Assembly (NCBI GenBank): GCA_001567485.1
Contig: JZRA01000026.1
Location: forward strand, 1 to 64,000
Length of the DNA stretch: 64,000 bases
Origin: Chloroflexi bacterium OLB13
Lineage (GTDB): Bacteria; Chloroflexota; Anaerolineae; Aggregatilineales; Phototrophicaceae
Direction of reading: 5' to 3'
Shown here: positions 29,233 to 38,345 of the stretch, piece after piece
How positions within the stretch are numbered: the first letter of the stretch is position 1
How the letters are laid out: the number at the start of each line of letters is the position of its first letter
Notes under the pieces: generated by a model
Told to the model about the DNA's origin: nothing
The model's database searches: none
The model's input: the letters and a program-made list of their open reading frames with translations, nothing else
Made by a program: the position numbers and the translations under genes

Positions 29233-32067
29233 GTGCTGCTGTTAACAGCCTTGCCGTTTGCTGCCGCGCTGATCCTGCTTTCACCGCTGGGCCGGCCGAA
29301 AGCGACTCGATATGCTCTGGCCGGATTCAGCGCAGCGCTTTTTCTCGGGTATGCCAGCGCGATCCCTTCTCTCGAATCCGGCCCCCTGATCGAAACCCTT
29401 CAATGGCTGCCCTCGCTGGGCATGACGCTGACGACCTATGTCGACGGACTGGCGCTGCTGTTCGCCCTGCTGGTCACTGGGGTTGGCGCGGTGGTCGCCT
29501 TCTACACAGCGAACTACTTCGACGACGACGCGGACGCGCAGCGGTTCAGCGTGTTGTTCGCGGTGTTCATGGGTTCGATGCTGATGGTTGTGACATCCGG
29601 CAATCTGCTGATGACGTTCGTCGGCTGGGAAGGCACGTCGATCTTCTCGTTCCTGCTGATCGGCTTCGATGGCGGACAAAGCGGGCGGAAAGGTGATGAG
29701 GCCCGCGCCGGCGCTTTGCGCGCGTTTATCGTCACCGGAGCCGGCGGGTTGGCGCTGATCGTTGGCGTCGTGCTGTTGGGCACGGCGGCAGGAAGCTATG
29801 AACTGGCCGACGTCCTCGCGGCCCCCGGCCTGCGCAGTCACGGCCTGTACGGCGCTGTCGTCGGGCTGATCGCGCTGGCGGCGTTCACCAAGTCGGCGCA
29901 GTTCCCGTTCCACTTCTGGCTGCCCGGCGCGATGTCCGCCCCCAGCCCGGCCTCGGCGTATCTGCACGCGGCGACAATGGTCAAGGCCGGCGTGTTCCTA
30001 CTGCTGCGCCTTCAACCGGCGCTGGGTGATACGACGCTGTGGACGACGCTGCTTACCGTGGTCGGACTCATCACGTTCGTGCTGGGCGCGGCCATCGCTA
30101 CCCGACAGCGCGATATGAAGGGGCTGCTGGCGTATACCACGGTCAGCGCGCTCGGCTCGCTGGTCGCGTTGATCGGCCTGCCGGAGTCGCTTGGGATCAA
30201 GGCGGCATTGGTTGGCGTCGCAGCACACGGCGCATACAAGGCCGCACTTTTCTTGATGACCGGCGTGATCGAACACGCGACGGGAAGCCGTGACCTCGAC
30301 GAACTGGGCGGGTTGCGCCGGAGCATGCCCGGCGCGCTGGCCGTCGTCGCGATTTCATCGCTGTCGATGGCGGGGCTGCCGCCGCTGCTCGGGTTCATGG
30401 CGAAGGACAGTCTGATCGAAGCGTCTTTCCCTGAACCGCTGGCGTCGATCTTCCCGTTGGCCGCCGTAATGGCCGGAAGTATCCTGATGGTCGTCAGCGC
30501 GCTGACCGTGCTGCGCGACCCATTCCTCAAAGAGCCGCCGGCGCCGCATTCCCCCGCTGGGGGCCATGACGACAAGCACGCTGGCGACGTTCATCACCCG
30601 CACACCAACCGCCTGCTCACCCTCGGGCCAGCTGTATTGGCCGCGGCGACCGTATTGATCCCGTTCACCCTGCCGCAAACGCTCGATCCGCTGCTGAGTT
30701 CGGCGCTGGGCAAGGTGACTCATCTCCACCTCTTTCCCGATCACCCTGAGCCGTTGATCCTGAGCCTGCTGGCGCTGGGGATCGGGATTGCCCTGCTTCC
30801 GTCGCGGGCGGCATGGTCGCGCTGGTTTGCGATCTCGTGGATACCGTCAGGCTCGCGTGTATACAGCGGGATCACACGCTCGGTCGATCTCATCGGCGAC
30901 GCGGCTGTCTCGCTGCAAACCGGCCGGGTACGGCAGTATCTCTACACGATCTGGGGCGCTCTGGCGGTGCTCGTGATCTTGATGGTCGGCTCGCAGAGCG
31001 GCTTGACGATCTTACAGGGCGTGCCGCTGAAGTTGACCCGCCCCGGCACGGATGCCGTCAAGATCGCGCTGTTGGCGCTGTCCACCACCGCGACGATCTA
31101 CTCCATCATCACACGCCGGCACCTGTTGGCGGCGCTGGCGCTCGGCGTGTCGGGATATGCGCTGGGCGGTATATTTCTGCTCGAACCCGCGCCGGATGTC
31201 GCCCTCGTGCAAATTCTGGTCGAGACGCTCGGCACCGTGCTCATCATCCTGATGATTACGCGGCTCGACGCCACCAACAGCCGTATGCGTCTGGACGTCA
31301 TGCGCGATCTGTGGTCGACCTCGGCAATCGGCAAAGCGCGCGATGTCATCATTGCGGCGATTATCGGCGGGGCGGTGGCGCTGGTGGCGGTGACGGCCGT
31401 GATCAGCCGGCCCGAACGCAGCGAGTTGAATCCGCCAATCGCCGAGTGGCACCTGCTGCATACATACCCTGAGATCAAGATCACTGACGCCGTCGGCGCA
31501 ATCGTGACCGACTTTCGCGGAACCGACACGGTGTTCGAAATCACCGTGCTGGCGATGGCCGGCCTCGGCGTGCTGACCCTTCTGACCCAGCCCGGAACCG
31601 GCACACGCGCGAAACACGTCCGTAATGAGTCGAGGCTGGACACCCCGTTAACCTCCTTCGCGCTTAGGCTGGTCTTTCCATTTGCGCTGCTGGTCGCGCT
31701 GTCGCAGCTGTTGTACGGCGGCAGCGGCCCCGGCGACGGGTTCACCGCGGGTGTGATCGCAGGGCTGAGCGTGTCGCTGTCGTATATCGTGCGTGGATTT
31801 CAGCGCACACGCGCCGCTTACCCGTGGCTCAAGCCGCGACGGTTCATCGTCGCGGGGCTGGCGCTGGCGCTGGGGAATGCGGTCGGCTGGATGTTGATCA
31901 ACGGCGCGCCGTTTCTGCGGGTGCAGGATTTCGGGGACGCGCCCGCAGGGCTGCATTTCAGCTCGACGCTGCTGTTTGAGACCGCGATCATGCTGGCGGT
32001 CTTCGGCACGATTACCCTCATCATGGATACGATAGCGCATCCGGTCGCCGAGGAGGAAGAAGGATGA
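29233..32067 (+). CDS. mrpA: Mrp Na+/H+ antiporter subunit A fused to subunit B
   Basis: 944-residue membrane protein, the largest subunit of the multi-subunit Mrp cation/proton antiporter, homologous to NuoL. NuoL-type core: VGWEGTSIFSFLLIGF, FTKSAQFPFHFWLPGAMSAPSPASAYLHAATMVKAGVFLL region, and AHGAYKAALFLMTGVIEH. The C-terminal part from about residue 805 (LVFPFALLVALSQLLYGGSGPGDGF) is the MrpB domain, so no separate mrpB gene exists. A His-rich loop (HDDKHAGDVHHPHTN, near 443) is a local oddity. The start is GTG behind TGAGG. Overlaps mrpC by ATGA. Function: Na+ extrusion and pH homeostasis. Confidence 0.93.
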   Translation: MLLLTALPFAAALILLSPLGRPKATRYALAGFSAALFLGYASAIPSLESGPLIETLQWLPSLGMTLTTYVDGLALLFALLVTGVGAVVAFYTANYFDDDADAQRFSVLFAVFMGSMLMVVTSGNLLMTFVGWEGTSIFSFLLIGFDGGQSGRKGDEARAGALRAFIVTGAGGLALIVGVVLLGTAAGSYELADVLAAPGLRSHGLYGAVVGLIALAAFTKSAQFPFHFWLPGAMSAPSPASAYLHAATMVKAGVFLLLRLQPALGDTTLWTTLLTVVGLITFVLGAAIATRQRDMKGLLAYTTVSALGSLVALIGLPESLGIKAALVGVAAHGAYKAALFLMTGVIEHATGSRDLDELGGLRRSMPGALAVVAISSLSMAGLPPLLGFMAKDSLIEASFPEPLASIFPLAAVMAGSILMVVSALTVLRDPFLKEPPAPHSPAGGHDDKHAGDVHHPHTNRLLTLGPAVLAAATVLIPFTLPQTLDPLLSSALGKVTHLHLFPDHPEPLILSLLALGIGIALLPSRAAWSRWFAISWIPSGSRVYSGITRSVDLIGDAAVSLQTGRVRQYLYTIWGALAVLVILMVGSQSGLTILQGVPLKLTRPGTDAVKIALLALSTTATIYSIITRRHLLAALALGVSGYALGGIFLLEPAPDVALVQILVETLGTVLIILMITRLDATNSRMRLDVMRDLWSTSAIGKARDVIIAAIIGGAVALVAVTAVISRPERSELNPPIAEWHLLHTYPEIKITDAVGAIVTDFRGTDTVFEITVLAMAGLGVLTLLTQPGTGTRAKHVRNESRLDTPLTSFALRLVFPFALLVALSQLLYGGSGPGDGFTAGVIAGLSVSLSYIVRGFQRTRAAYPWLKPRRFIVAGLALALGNAVGWMLINGAPFLRVQDFGDAPAGLHFSSTLLFETAIMLAVFGTITLIMDTIAHPVAEEEEG

Positions 32068-32429
32068 ACGTCATCTTCGCGGTCGTCACCGGCATCCTGT
32101 TCGGGCTGGGCGTGTTTCAACTGCTCCGCCGCGATCTGATCAAGGTGGCGATGGGCTTCTATATCCTGTTCACGGCCATCAACCTGCTCTTTCTGGCGGT
32201 CGGTGCTTACAACGGCGAGACCGCCGCGTATGTGACGCCGGACAAGGTAACGACGCTGGCTGAAGCTGTCCCTCAGGGTGTGCCGAGCGATCCGCTCGTA
32301 CAGGCGCTGCTGCTGACCGCCATCGTCATCAGCTTCGGCAGTTATGCGCTGCTCTTGGGCATGTTGAACGTCGTCGCCCAGCGCAGCAAATCGCTGAACA
32401 CCGACCGTATGAACAATCTGGTGAAATAG
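32064..32429 (+). CDS. mrpC: Mrp antiporter subunit C
   Basis: 121-residue NuoK-like membrane subunit with three helices (2-20, 28-46, 78-98). FQLLRRDLIKVAMGFYILF and DPLVQALLLTAIVISFGSYA are characteristic, the second holding the Asp-Pro-Leu...Gln-Ala-Leu-Leu-Leu-Thr-Ala-Ile-Val-Ile motif of MrpC/NuoK. Its ATG overlaps the mrpA stop and it is followed after two bases by mrpD, so the operon is translationally coupled. Confidence 0.92.
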   Translation: MNVIFAVVTGILFGLGVFQLLRRDLIKVAMGFYILFTAINLLFLAVGAYNGETAAYVTPDKVTTLAEAVPQGVPSDPLVQALLLTAIVISFGSYALLLGMLNVVAQRSKSLNTDRMNNLVK

Positions 32430-32431
32430 CT

Positions 32432-33948
32432 ATGGCGCACAACAACTGGCTTGTCCTTACTCCGGTGCTGACGCACCTGCTGGCGGGTGTTGTGTCGCTG
32501 GCCCTGTGGCGATATAACCGCGCGCAGCGTGTGTTGGGTGTATTCAGCGGGGGCTTGGCGGCGCTGTTCATCGCTGCGCTGGCGATCGGCGTAGCGCAGA
32601 ACGGGACACAGGTCTACCGCTTGGGCGGATGGCAGCCACCGTACGGCATCGCGCTGGCAATTGACGGCTTATCGGTGTTCTTTCTGGCGATGGTCGCCGT
32701 CGTCGTGTTTGCGGCGATGCTGTATACGTGGCAGTGCGCCGATAAGTGCATGAAACGCAGCAGTTACATCCCGCTGGCGCTGATGCAAGCGGCGGCTTTG
32801 AACGGCACGTTCCTCACCGGCGACATCTTCACATTCTTCGTGTTCATGGAGCTGCTGGTCGTGACCTCGGTCGTCCTCGTCGCTGGAAGCGATAACCCGG
32901 ATGGCATCGAGGCGGCGACCAAGTACCTGCTGATTAGCGCGTGCGGCACGTTGTTCCTGCTGATCGGAATCGCCATGATCTACGGCAGCTTTGGCACGCT
33001 GAACATGGCGGACATCGCCCGTCTTTCGGCCGAGACCGGCGGCACCGGCCTGACCAACGCCTCGGCCGTCGTGCTGATGTGCGCGTTCCTGCTCAAAGGC
33101 GCGGTGTTCCCGTTTCACTTCTGGCAGCCGGATTTTCACACCACGCGCCCGCGCCGCAGTCTGCGCTGCTGTCGTCGGTGGTGGTCAAGGTCGGGGTGTA
33201 CGGCTTGCTGCGCCTGATCACCCTGCTGCTGCCCGGATCGGCCCCGACGCTGCGCCTCGTGTTGATCATGCTTGGCCTGATCGGCATCGGGTTTGGCGGC
33301 GTAACCGCTTTGCGGACACACAACGTCAAGCGTATTCTGGCGTATTCGACGCTGGCGCAGATCGGGTTCATCCTGCTCGCGATCGGCTGGGGCACGCCGC
33401 TGGCGCTGGCCGCCGCGTTGATCTACGCCTTCAATCACGCGCTGATCAAGTCGGCGCTGCTGATGTTGGCGGGGCTTGTGGCGAGCCGTACCACGACCAA
33501 GACGTCATCGCTAGCCGCCAGCCACGGGGTCGGATACGGCATGCCGTGGATTAGCGCGCTGTTCTTCGTCGGCGGGCTGGCGCTGGCCGGCATCCCGCCG
33601 CTGAACGGGTTCATCAGCAAACTGGCGATTGTGCAAGGCGGCGCTGAAGCTGCGCAGTCCGGCGATCCAAACAGCTGGGTGTGGTTAGGGCTGGCGGTCG
33701 CGGGCAGTATCCTGTCGCTGTTGTATATCACCAACACATGGCAGAACGTGTTCCAAAAGCCGCCCGATAACCGCACCGCCAACCTCAAGCCGGAGGGCGA
33801 AGGGGACTCGTGGCTGGCGCCGGCGCTGCTGATCGGCGCGTGCGTGGCGCTCGGACTATTCGCCGCGCCGCTGGTCGATGCCGCGCAGTCGATCGCTGTG
33901 CAGATCACGCAGCCCGCGCTGTATATCTCGGCCGTGTTGGGTGGCTAG
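32432..33948 (+). CDS. mrpD: Mrp antiporter subunit D, one frameshift
   Basis: About 505 residues when one base missing near 33145 is restored; the frame then passes from FPFHFWQPDFHTT to PAPQSALLSSVVVKVGVYGL, which rejoins the NuoM/MrpD consensus. Other signature parts: FFVFMELLVVTSVVLVAGSD, LLKGAVFPFHFW, NVKRILAYSTLAQIG, IYAFNHALIKSALLMLAGL. It is a proton-channel subunit of the antiporter and essential in studied Mrp systems, so a genuine knockout inside an otherwise perfect operon is unlikely. The homopolymer-free GC context (ACCACGCGCCCGCGCC) is a plausible place for a dropped base. Confidence 0.9.
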
Positions 33949-33969
33949 CGACACAAGGAGGAAGTGACG

Positions 33970-34485
33970 ATGCACTGGGTGCGCACGACACTGCAATACA
34001 TCTTCATCGCCGCCGTGATCGGCGCGCTGTGGATAATCTTGACCGCGCAGCTCTCGGTCGAAGGCTGGGCCGTGGGCGCGGTGTTGGGCTTCGTGATGCT
34101 GATCGCCGTGCGCGGTAGGCAGGGCGTGAACGTGCGACCGCTCGAACTGCCCCAACGCGTCGTGTGGCTGATCGTCTACCTGATCGTCCTTGAGCGCGAC
34201 ATCATCGTGGCGTCTATCGACGTGACCCTGCGTATCCTCGGCGTGCGCAAGGTCGACTCGGGGATCATCCGCGTGGATGTCGGCGATGAACGGCGGGAGG
34301 TCGCCGCCCTGACCGCGCACGGCATCACTATCACGCCGGGGCAGTTGGTCGTCGACTTCGATCACGTCGGCGATGAGCGCCACGTCTACGTCCACTGTTT
34401 GAGCGTCACCGACTCGCAGGATACGCTCGAATCGGATCAAACGCGCCGGATGCGCTTCTTCAGGAGGATTCTAGGCAATGGCTGA
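33970..34485 (+). CDS. mrpE: Mrp antiporter subunit E
   Basis: 171 residues. The ATG at 33970 is chosen over a GTG six bases earlier because AGGAGG lies 8 bases before it. Two N-terminal helices, then a soluble domain with ERDIIVASIDVTLRIL and the conserved ALTAHGITITPGQLVVDFD (usual form: L.A..ITLTPGT..V). MrpE is a peripheral-side subunit needed for complex function. Overlaps mrpF by eight bases. Confidence 0.9.
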   Translation: MHWVRTTLQYIFIAAVIGALWIILTAQLSVEGWAVGAVLGFVMLIAVRGRQGVNVRPLELPQRVVWLIVYLIVLERDIIVASIDVTLRILGVRKVDSGIIRVDVGDERREVAALTAHGITITPGQLVVDFDHVGDERHVYVHCLSVTDSQDTLESDQTRRMRFFRRILGNG

Positions 34486-34750
34486 GATGCGCGGACTCTT
34501 CGACCTTATCCTGATCGTGATGGTGGCGCTGTTGGTCTGCGTGGCTACCCGTGTATTTCGTGGCCGCACCCCAGTCGACCGGCTTCAAGCGTCCGACCTG
34601 ATCTCTACGTTGGTGATGGCGATTGTCGCGGTGGTGGGGCTAGCGCAGCAGTCGACTATGCTGATCGACCTCGGCATCGCGCTGGCGGCGTTCAGCTTTA
34701 TCGGCACGCTGGCGATCGCGCGTTTTATTGGCGATGGGAAGGTGTTCTGA
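34478..34750 (+). CDS. mrpF: Mrp antiporter subunit F
   Basis: 90-residue three-helix membrane subunit. RVFRGRTPVDRLQASDLIS is the conserved MrpF loop (usual form GPT..DRVVALD), and GIALAAFSFIGTLAIARF is its last helix. Overlaps mrpE at the start and shares TGATG with mrpG at the end. Small accessory subunit of the antiporter. Confidence 0.9.
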   Translation: MAEMRGLFDLILIVMVALLVCVATRVFRGRTPVDRLQASDLISTLVMAIVAVVGLAQQSTMLIDLGIALAAFSFIGTLAIARFIGDGKVF

Positions 34751-35076
34751 TGCAGGTCGTCGGCGCTGCTTTGCTCATCGCCGGAACCGTGTTCTCGGTC
34801 ATCGGCGTATACGGGTTCATGGTCACGTTCAAGAACGCTTATGAGCGCTTGCACGCGTCCGGCACGGTTGTGACGCTGGGCCTCGTGTTGATCCTCGTCG
34901 GCGTGGCGGTCTTGCAGCCCGCCGTATGGACGAAGGTTGTCGTACTGATCGGCTTCATGATGCTGACGTCGCCGGTCGCCGGTCATGCGATTGCGAAGGC
35001 GGCGCACAACCAGCATCTGCCGGCGGGTCAACGGGATGATCTCGCCGAAGTGCGCAAGCAGCAGGCAGGAGACTGA
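34750..35076 (+). CDS. mrpG: Mrp antiporter subunit G
   Basis: 108-residue three-helix membrane subunit. FKNAYERLHASGTVVTLGLV matches the MrpG signature (D.Y.RLHA.....LG), and MMLTSPVAGHAIAKAAH matches the T.P..AH.L..AA motif. Last gene of the operon; a hydrophilic tail (QHLPAGQRDDLAEVRKQ) ends it. With A(B), C, D, E and F the subunit set is complete. Confidence 0.91.
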   Translation: MQVVGAALLIAGTVFSVIGVYGFMVTFKNAYERLHASGTVVTLGLVLILVGVAVLQPAVWTKVVVLIGFMMLTSPVAGHAIAKAAHNQHLPAGQRDDLAEVRKQQAGD

Positions 35077-35374
35077 GCGACGCGGGGCCGTGGTCGGATA
35101 CCGGTATTCAGGTGTCAGGATGTGAGAATCGAGCCGGGATGTAAGGTATTCTGGCAGCGTGAGAGCTGCGCGGCGGCCGCAGCATACCGCGCCCCTGCGG
35201 ATCACCCTCTGCGTCCTTTGTGTCCTTCGTGGTTCAATCGTTTCCACTGCATGTACCCTCCCCGCATCACGTTCTACCCGGCACTCCGCACGCCCCCTTA
35301 CCCCGGCGGCATTGGCGAACCGGCCGTGTGTCGGGTAACGTACTGATCGCGCTACGTACTCAGCAAGGAGCGTC
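35077..35374. repeat. Intergenic stretch with TGTGGTTCAATC-type repeat
   Basis: No gene. The clearest copy of the dispersed element lies at 35207-35240 (CTCTGCGTCCTTTGTGTCCT then TCGTGGTTCAATCG), preceded by a degenerate TCAGG run at 35105-35121. A promoter for the Nudix gene is not evident. Confidence 0.55.
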
Positions 35375-35836
35375 ATGCCACCTCACATCCGCGTCAGCGC
35401 CAGCGCCGTGATCGTCCGCAGAGGTCATATCCTGCTGGTGAAATTCGATGACCGCACCGGCCCACATTACAATCTACCCGGCGGTGGCGCCGATCCGGGC
35501 GAGACGGTCGAAGAAGCGTGTATCCGCGAGGTGTACGAGGAAGCCGGCGCGAGAATCACCATTGGCCGGCTGCTGATGGTGCGCGAGTACGAGCCGGTGC
35601 GCTGCCGCAGCGCGTTTGGCAAACGGCATAAGCTCAACCTCGTCTTCGAGGGACTGCTGCTGCCGGGCAGCGAGCCGCGCATGCCCCATAAGCCCGACGC
35701 GCATCAAATCGGTGTGGAGTGGGTGGCGCTTAATGCGCTGCCGCACCTCAACCTCGTCAGCCCAAGCCTGCCCGGACAGATCGCGCGCAGCTTGCGCGGC
35801 GCGAGCAAGCCGTACTACGTACGAGAGGAATGTTGA
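35375..35836 (+). CDS. Nudix hydrolase
   Basis: 153-residue pyrophosphohydrolase. The Nudix box GX5EX7REUXEEXGU is perfect: GGGADPGETVEEACIREVYE continuing EAGA (about 36-59), which binds Mg2+ and the diphosphate. AAGGAG lies five bases before the ATG. Such small proteins act on nucleoside diphosphate derivatives; the substrate cannot be told. Its stop overlaps the possible earlier start of the hydroxyacid dehydrogenase gene, so the two are probably cotranscribed. Confidence 0.88.
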   Translation: MPPHIRVSASAVIVRRGHILLVKFDDRTGPHYNLPGGGADPGETVEEACIREVYEEAGARITIGRLLMVREYEPVRCRSAFGKRHKLNLVFEGLLLPGSEPRMPHKPDAHQIGVEWVALNALPHLNLVSPSLPGQIARSLRGASKPYYVREEC

Positions 35837-35838
35837 CC

Positions 35839-36861
35839 ATGCCCGATGTCGAAAGCAAACCGCCGCGCATCGTCGTGACCGCCCCGGTGAGCGATGCGCT
35901 GATGGATCAGTACCGCGCCATCGCGCCGGGTTATCGTGTCGACCGCTTCAAGGATGAAGTGCCGAACTCGGTATGGGGAGACGCCGAAGTGCTGTTCGCC
36001 GGCTCGCTGTATCCAGCCCCTGAACAGGCCCCGCGCCTGCGCTGGATCCAAACCATGTCCGCCGGGTTCGACGGCCCGCTGCGCCGTCCGGTCGCGCAGC
36101 TTAACGACATCACGCTGACGTCGGTCAGCGGCATCCACGCCACCGCCATCGCCGAGTTTTGCCTCGGCATGATGCTGGCGCTGAATCTGAAGATTCCGGC
36201 GATGCTCGACCTCAAGCGCGAGAAGAAATGGGGCCGGGATGACGAACGCTTCCGGCCCGCGCCGCTTCGCGGACAGACAGTCGGTATCGTCGGCTATGGC
36301 AGCATCGGCCGCGAGCTGGCCCGTCTGTGCGCCGCGCTGGGGATGACCGTGCTGGCCGCCAAACGCGACGCTATGAAGCCGGAAGCAGGCGACGTGTTCA
36401 CGCTGCACGAGGGGACGGGCGACCCCGCGGGTGACATCCCCGCGCGCCTGTACCCCGGTCAGGCCGTCACCACGATGGCGCGCGAGTGCGATTTTCTGGT
36501 CGTCACCGTGCCGCTGACCGACGCCACCCGCCACACCATCGACGCGCGCGTGTTCGAAGCCATGAAGCCGACGGCCTACTTTATCAACATCGCGCGCGGC
36601 AGCATCGCCGACGAGCCGGCGCTGATCGCCGCGCTGCAGGCCGGTGACATCGCTGGCGCGGCGCTCGATGTGTTCAGCGCCGAGCCGCTGCCTGCCGACA
36701 ACCTGCTGTGGACACTGCCGAACGTCATCATCAGCCCGCATGTGTCGGGGGGATTTCCGGAATATGCCGAGGCCGCCGGCAAGGTGTTCGCCGAGAACCT
36801 GCGCCGCTACGTCGAGCGTAAGCCGCTGCTCAACGTCCTCGACCGGACACGAGGGTACTGA
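35839..36861 (+). CDS. D-isomer-specific 2-hydroxyacid dehydrogenase
   Basis: 340-residue NAD(P)-dependent oxidoreductase. NAD-binding GYGSIGRELA lies near 145; catalytic Arg in INIARGSIADEPAL, catalytic Glu in DVFSAEPLP and His in SPHVSGG complete the triad. The start at MPDVESKPPRI is preferred to an ATG nine bases earlier because AGAGGA is 9 bases from it and adjacent to the other. It belongs to the family of glyoxylate/hydroxypyruvate reductases and phosphoglycerate dehydrogenases; substrate unknown. Confidence 0.85.
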   Translation: MPDVESKPPRIVVTAPVSDALMDQYRAIAPGYRVDRFKDEVPNSVWGDAEVLFAGSLYPAPEQAPRLRWIQTMSAGFDGPLRRPVAQLNDITLTSVSGIHATAIAEFCLGMMLALNLKIPAMLDLKREKKWGRDDERFRPAPLRGQTVGIVGYGSIGRELARLCAALGMTVLAAKRDAMKPEAGDVFTLHEGTGDPAGDIPARLYPGQAVTTMARECDFLVVTVPLTDATRHTIDARVFEAMKPTAYFINIARGSIADEPALIAALQAGDIAGAALDVFSAEPLPADNLLWTLPNVIISPHVSGGFPEYAEAAGKVFAENLRRYVERKPLLNVLDRTRGY

Positions 36862-36862
36862 G

Positions 36863-37675
36863 ATGAGCGATGCTGCCGATCAGGCCGCGGCGCTGCTGCA
36901 TGACGGTGACTTCGACGCAGCGCTGGACGTGCTCGATTCGGCGCTGGCCGCCGACCCGGACGACCGCGACGCGCGCCGCCTGCGAGCCGAGACGCTCACC
37001 GCGCGCAGCACGCCGCAGTCGCTGAAGGCCGCGCTGGCCGACTTCGACGCCCTACCCGATCTGACCGCGGACGACGCCCTGCTCATCACGCTCGCGCATG
37101 AGCGCCTCGATGACCCGGAGGCCGCGCTGGATCACCTCGAACGCGCCGTCGAACGGTGGCCCGGCCATGCGCGTTTGCGCCTGCGGCTTATGGAAGCAGC
37201 GTTCAAGGCCGGCGATCTGCCCAAAGCACAACGGGCTGTGCGCGGCTTGTCCGACGACTGGCGCATGCTCGAATACGCCGCCGACCTCACCGCCGCGTTC
37301 GCCGACGCGCCCGGCGCCGACGATCTGCTGGCAGAAGCCGACGACCTGTACACGATGGCGCTCGTCAGCCTGCCGGAAGCCGACTGGACGCGGCCATTCC
37401 GGGCGCGGATCGTGCTGGCGCGCGCAGGGGTCAACCTGCGCCGCTATCTGCCCGACGAGGTGGCTCGTGACGCCGCGACCGCCGCCGCGCTCATCCCCAG
37501 CGAGCCGGCCGCGGGTTTCTTCCTCGGTTGGTCGCTGGTCAAGCGGGGCAGCGTGACGGACGGATTGGCGAAGATGCGCGCCGCGTTGAGCGCCGCCAGC
37601 GAACCTGTGCGTGATCTTCTGTGGCGCACAATCGCCCATGACGTTGATTTCCAAGACCTGATGAACGCGCTATAA
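36863..37675 (+). CDS. TPR-like repeat protein
   Basis: 270 residues, all helical, starting MSDAADQAAALLHDGDFDAA. Repeat units resemble tetratricopeptides: ALLHDGDFDAALDVLDSALA, ERLDDPEAALDHLERAVERW, FKAGDLPKAQRAVRG. No signal peptide, so cytoplasmic. It begins one base after the dehydrogenase stop and is probably part of the same transcript. TPR proteins mediate protein contacts; no partner can be named. Confidence 0.7.
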   Translation: MSDAADQAAALLHDGDFDAALDVLDSALAADPDDRDARRLRAETLTARSTPQSLKAALADFDALPDLTADDALLITLAHERLDDPEAALDHLERAVERWPGHARLRLRLMEAAFKAGDLPKAQRAVRGLSDDWRMLEYAADLTAAFADAPGADDLLAEADDLYTMALVSLPEADWTRPFRARIVLARAGVNLRRYLPDEVARDAATAAALIPSEPAAGFFLGWSLVKRGSVTDGLAKMRAALSAASEPVRDLLWRTIAHDVDFQDLMNAL

Positions 37676-37676
37676 T
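37671..37676 (+). promoter_or_regulatory. -10 box for the phosphoribosyltransferase gene
   Basis: TATAAT overlapping the stop codon of the TPR gene and followed by GCGCGCC. The same 13 bases, TATAATGCGCGCC, occur before the MurA-like gene. A -35 is weak (TTTCCA at 37648-37653, 17-base spacer). The gene begins 45 bases downstream. Confidence 0.45.
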
Positions 37677-37720
37677 GCGCGCCATCTTTTGACCGGATAC
37701 TATGTGAGAGAGCGATCCCC

Positions 37721-38254
37721 ATGAGCGCAAGCCCGCGCGGGCCAATGCGTACCGAAGCGCTGACATGGCCGGATGTTGACAAGCTGATCGACTACCTGCT
37801 GCCGCAGCTGCAAATGGCCGGCCCATTCGACGCCATGCTGTTGATCACACGCGGCGGGATCATCCCCGGCGGCCTGCTGGGCGAAGCCCTGCGCGTGCGG
37901 CATACCCTGATCGCCGCGGTGGACTTCCCCGGCACCGAACGCGCTGGCCTGATGGCATGGCCCGCCTTTTTACAGTTTCCCCAAACCGAGCTGCTCGAAG
38001 GCCGCCGCACGCTGATCGTGGACGACGTATGGGGCAGCGGCCGCACCAGCACCGCCGTGCGCGGCCGCGTCGAAGGCGCTGGCGGCATTCCGTTCAACTG
38101 CGTGCTGCACTTCAACCCGTACCGTTCGCTGTTCACCAAGTCCAAGCCGGACTTCTACGCCGCCACGACCGACGCGTATATCATCTTCCCGTGGGAGATC
38201 GACCGCGGAATCGAGGGGCTGGGCTACGTCGAGCCTGAGCCGGACGTGAACTAA
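37721..38254 (+). CDS. Phosphoribosyltransferase-family protein (purine PRTase-like)
   Basis: 177 residues of the type I PRTase fold. The PRPP-binding loop RTLIVDDVWGSGRTSTAV (about 95-112) has the two acidic residues and the GSGRT turn; LLITRGGIIPGGLLGEAL is the first conserved loop, as in hypoxanthine/xanthine PRTases. C-terminal YIIFPWEID resembles the purine-ring stacking strand of the gpt group. Probably salvages a purine base onto PRPP in the cytoplasm. An alternative start is eight codons later. A factor-independent terminator-like hairpin lies 33 bases after its stop. Confidence 0.78.
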   Translation: MSASPRGPMRTEALTWPDVDKLIDYLLPQLQMAGPFDAMLLITRGGIIPGGLLGEALRVRHTLIAAVDFPGTERAGLMAWPAFLQFPQTELLEGRRTLIVDDVWGSGRTSTAVRGRVEGAGGIPFNCVLHFNPYRSLFTKSKPDFYAATTDAYIIFPWEIDRGIEGLGYVEPEPDVN

Positions 38255-38287
38255 CGTACACAGCACGCCAATCAGCCGGAACGAAAA

Positions 38288-38311
38288 CGGGCGACCCTGA
38301 TGGATCGCCCG
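38288..38311. terminator. Bidirectional terminator-like hairpin
   Basis: Stem CGGGCGA / TCGCCCG with a 10-base loop, followed on the plus strand by TTGTGTTCGTT. On the minus strand the stem is followed by TTTTCGT, a short T-run. It separates the rightward phosphoribosyltransferase gene from the leftward small protein gene and suits both. Confidence 0.6.
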
Positions 38312-38345
38312 TTGTGTTCGTTATCCGCGACGCGGCAAGCGCGCG

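Noticed and set aside
33130..33160. Programmed frameshift in mrpD
   Set aside because: There is no slippery heptamer or downstream structure, and eight unrelated genes show similar isolated shifts; assembly indel is simpler.
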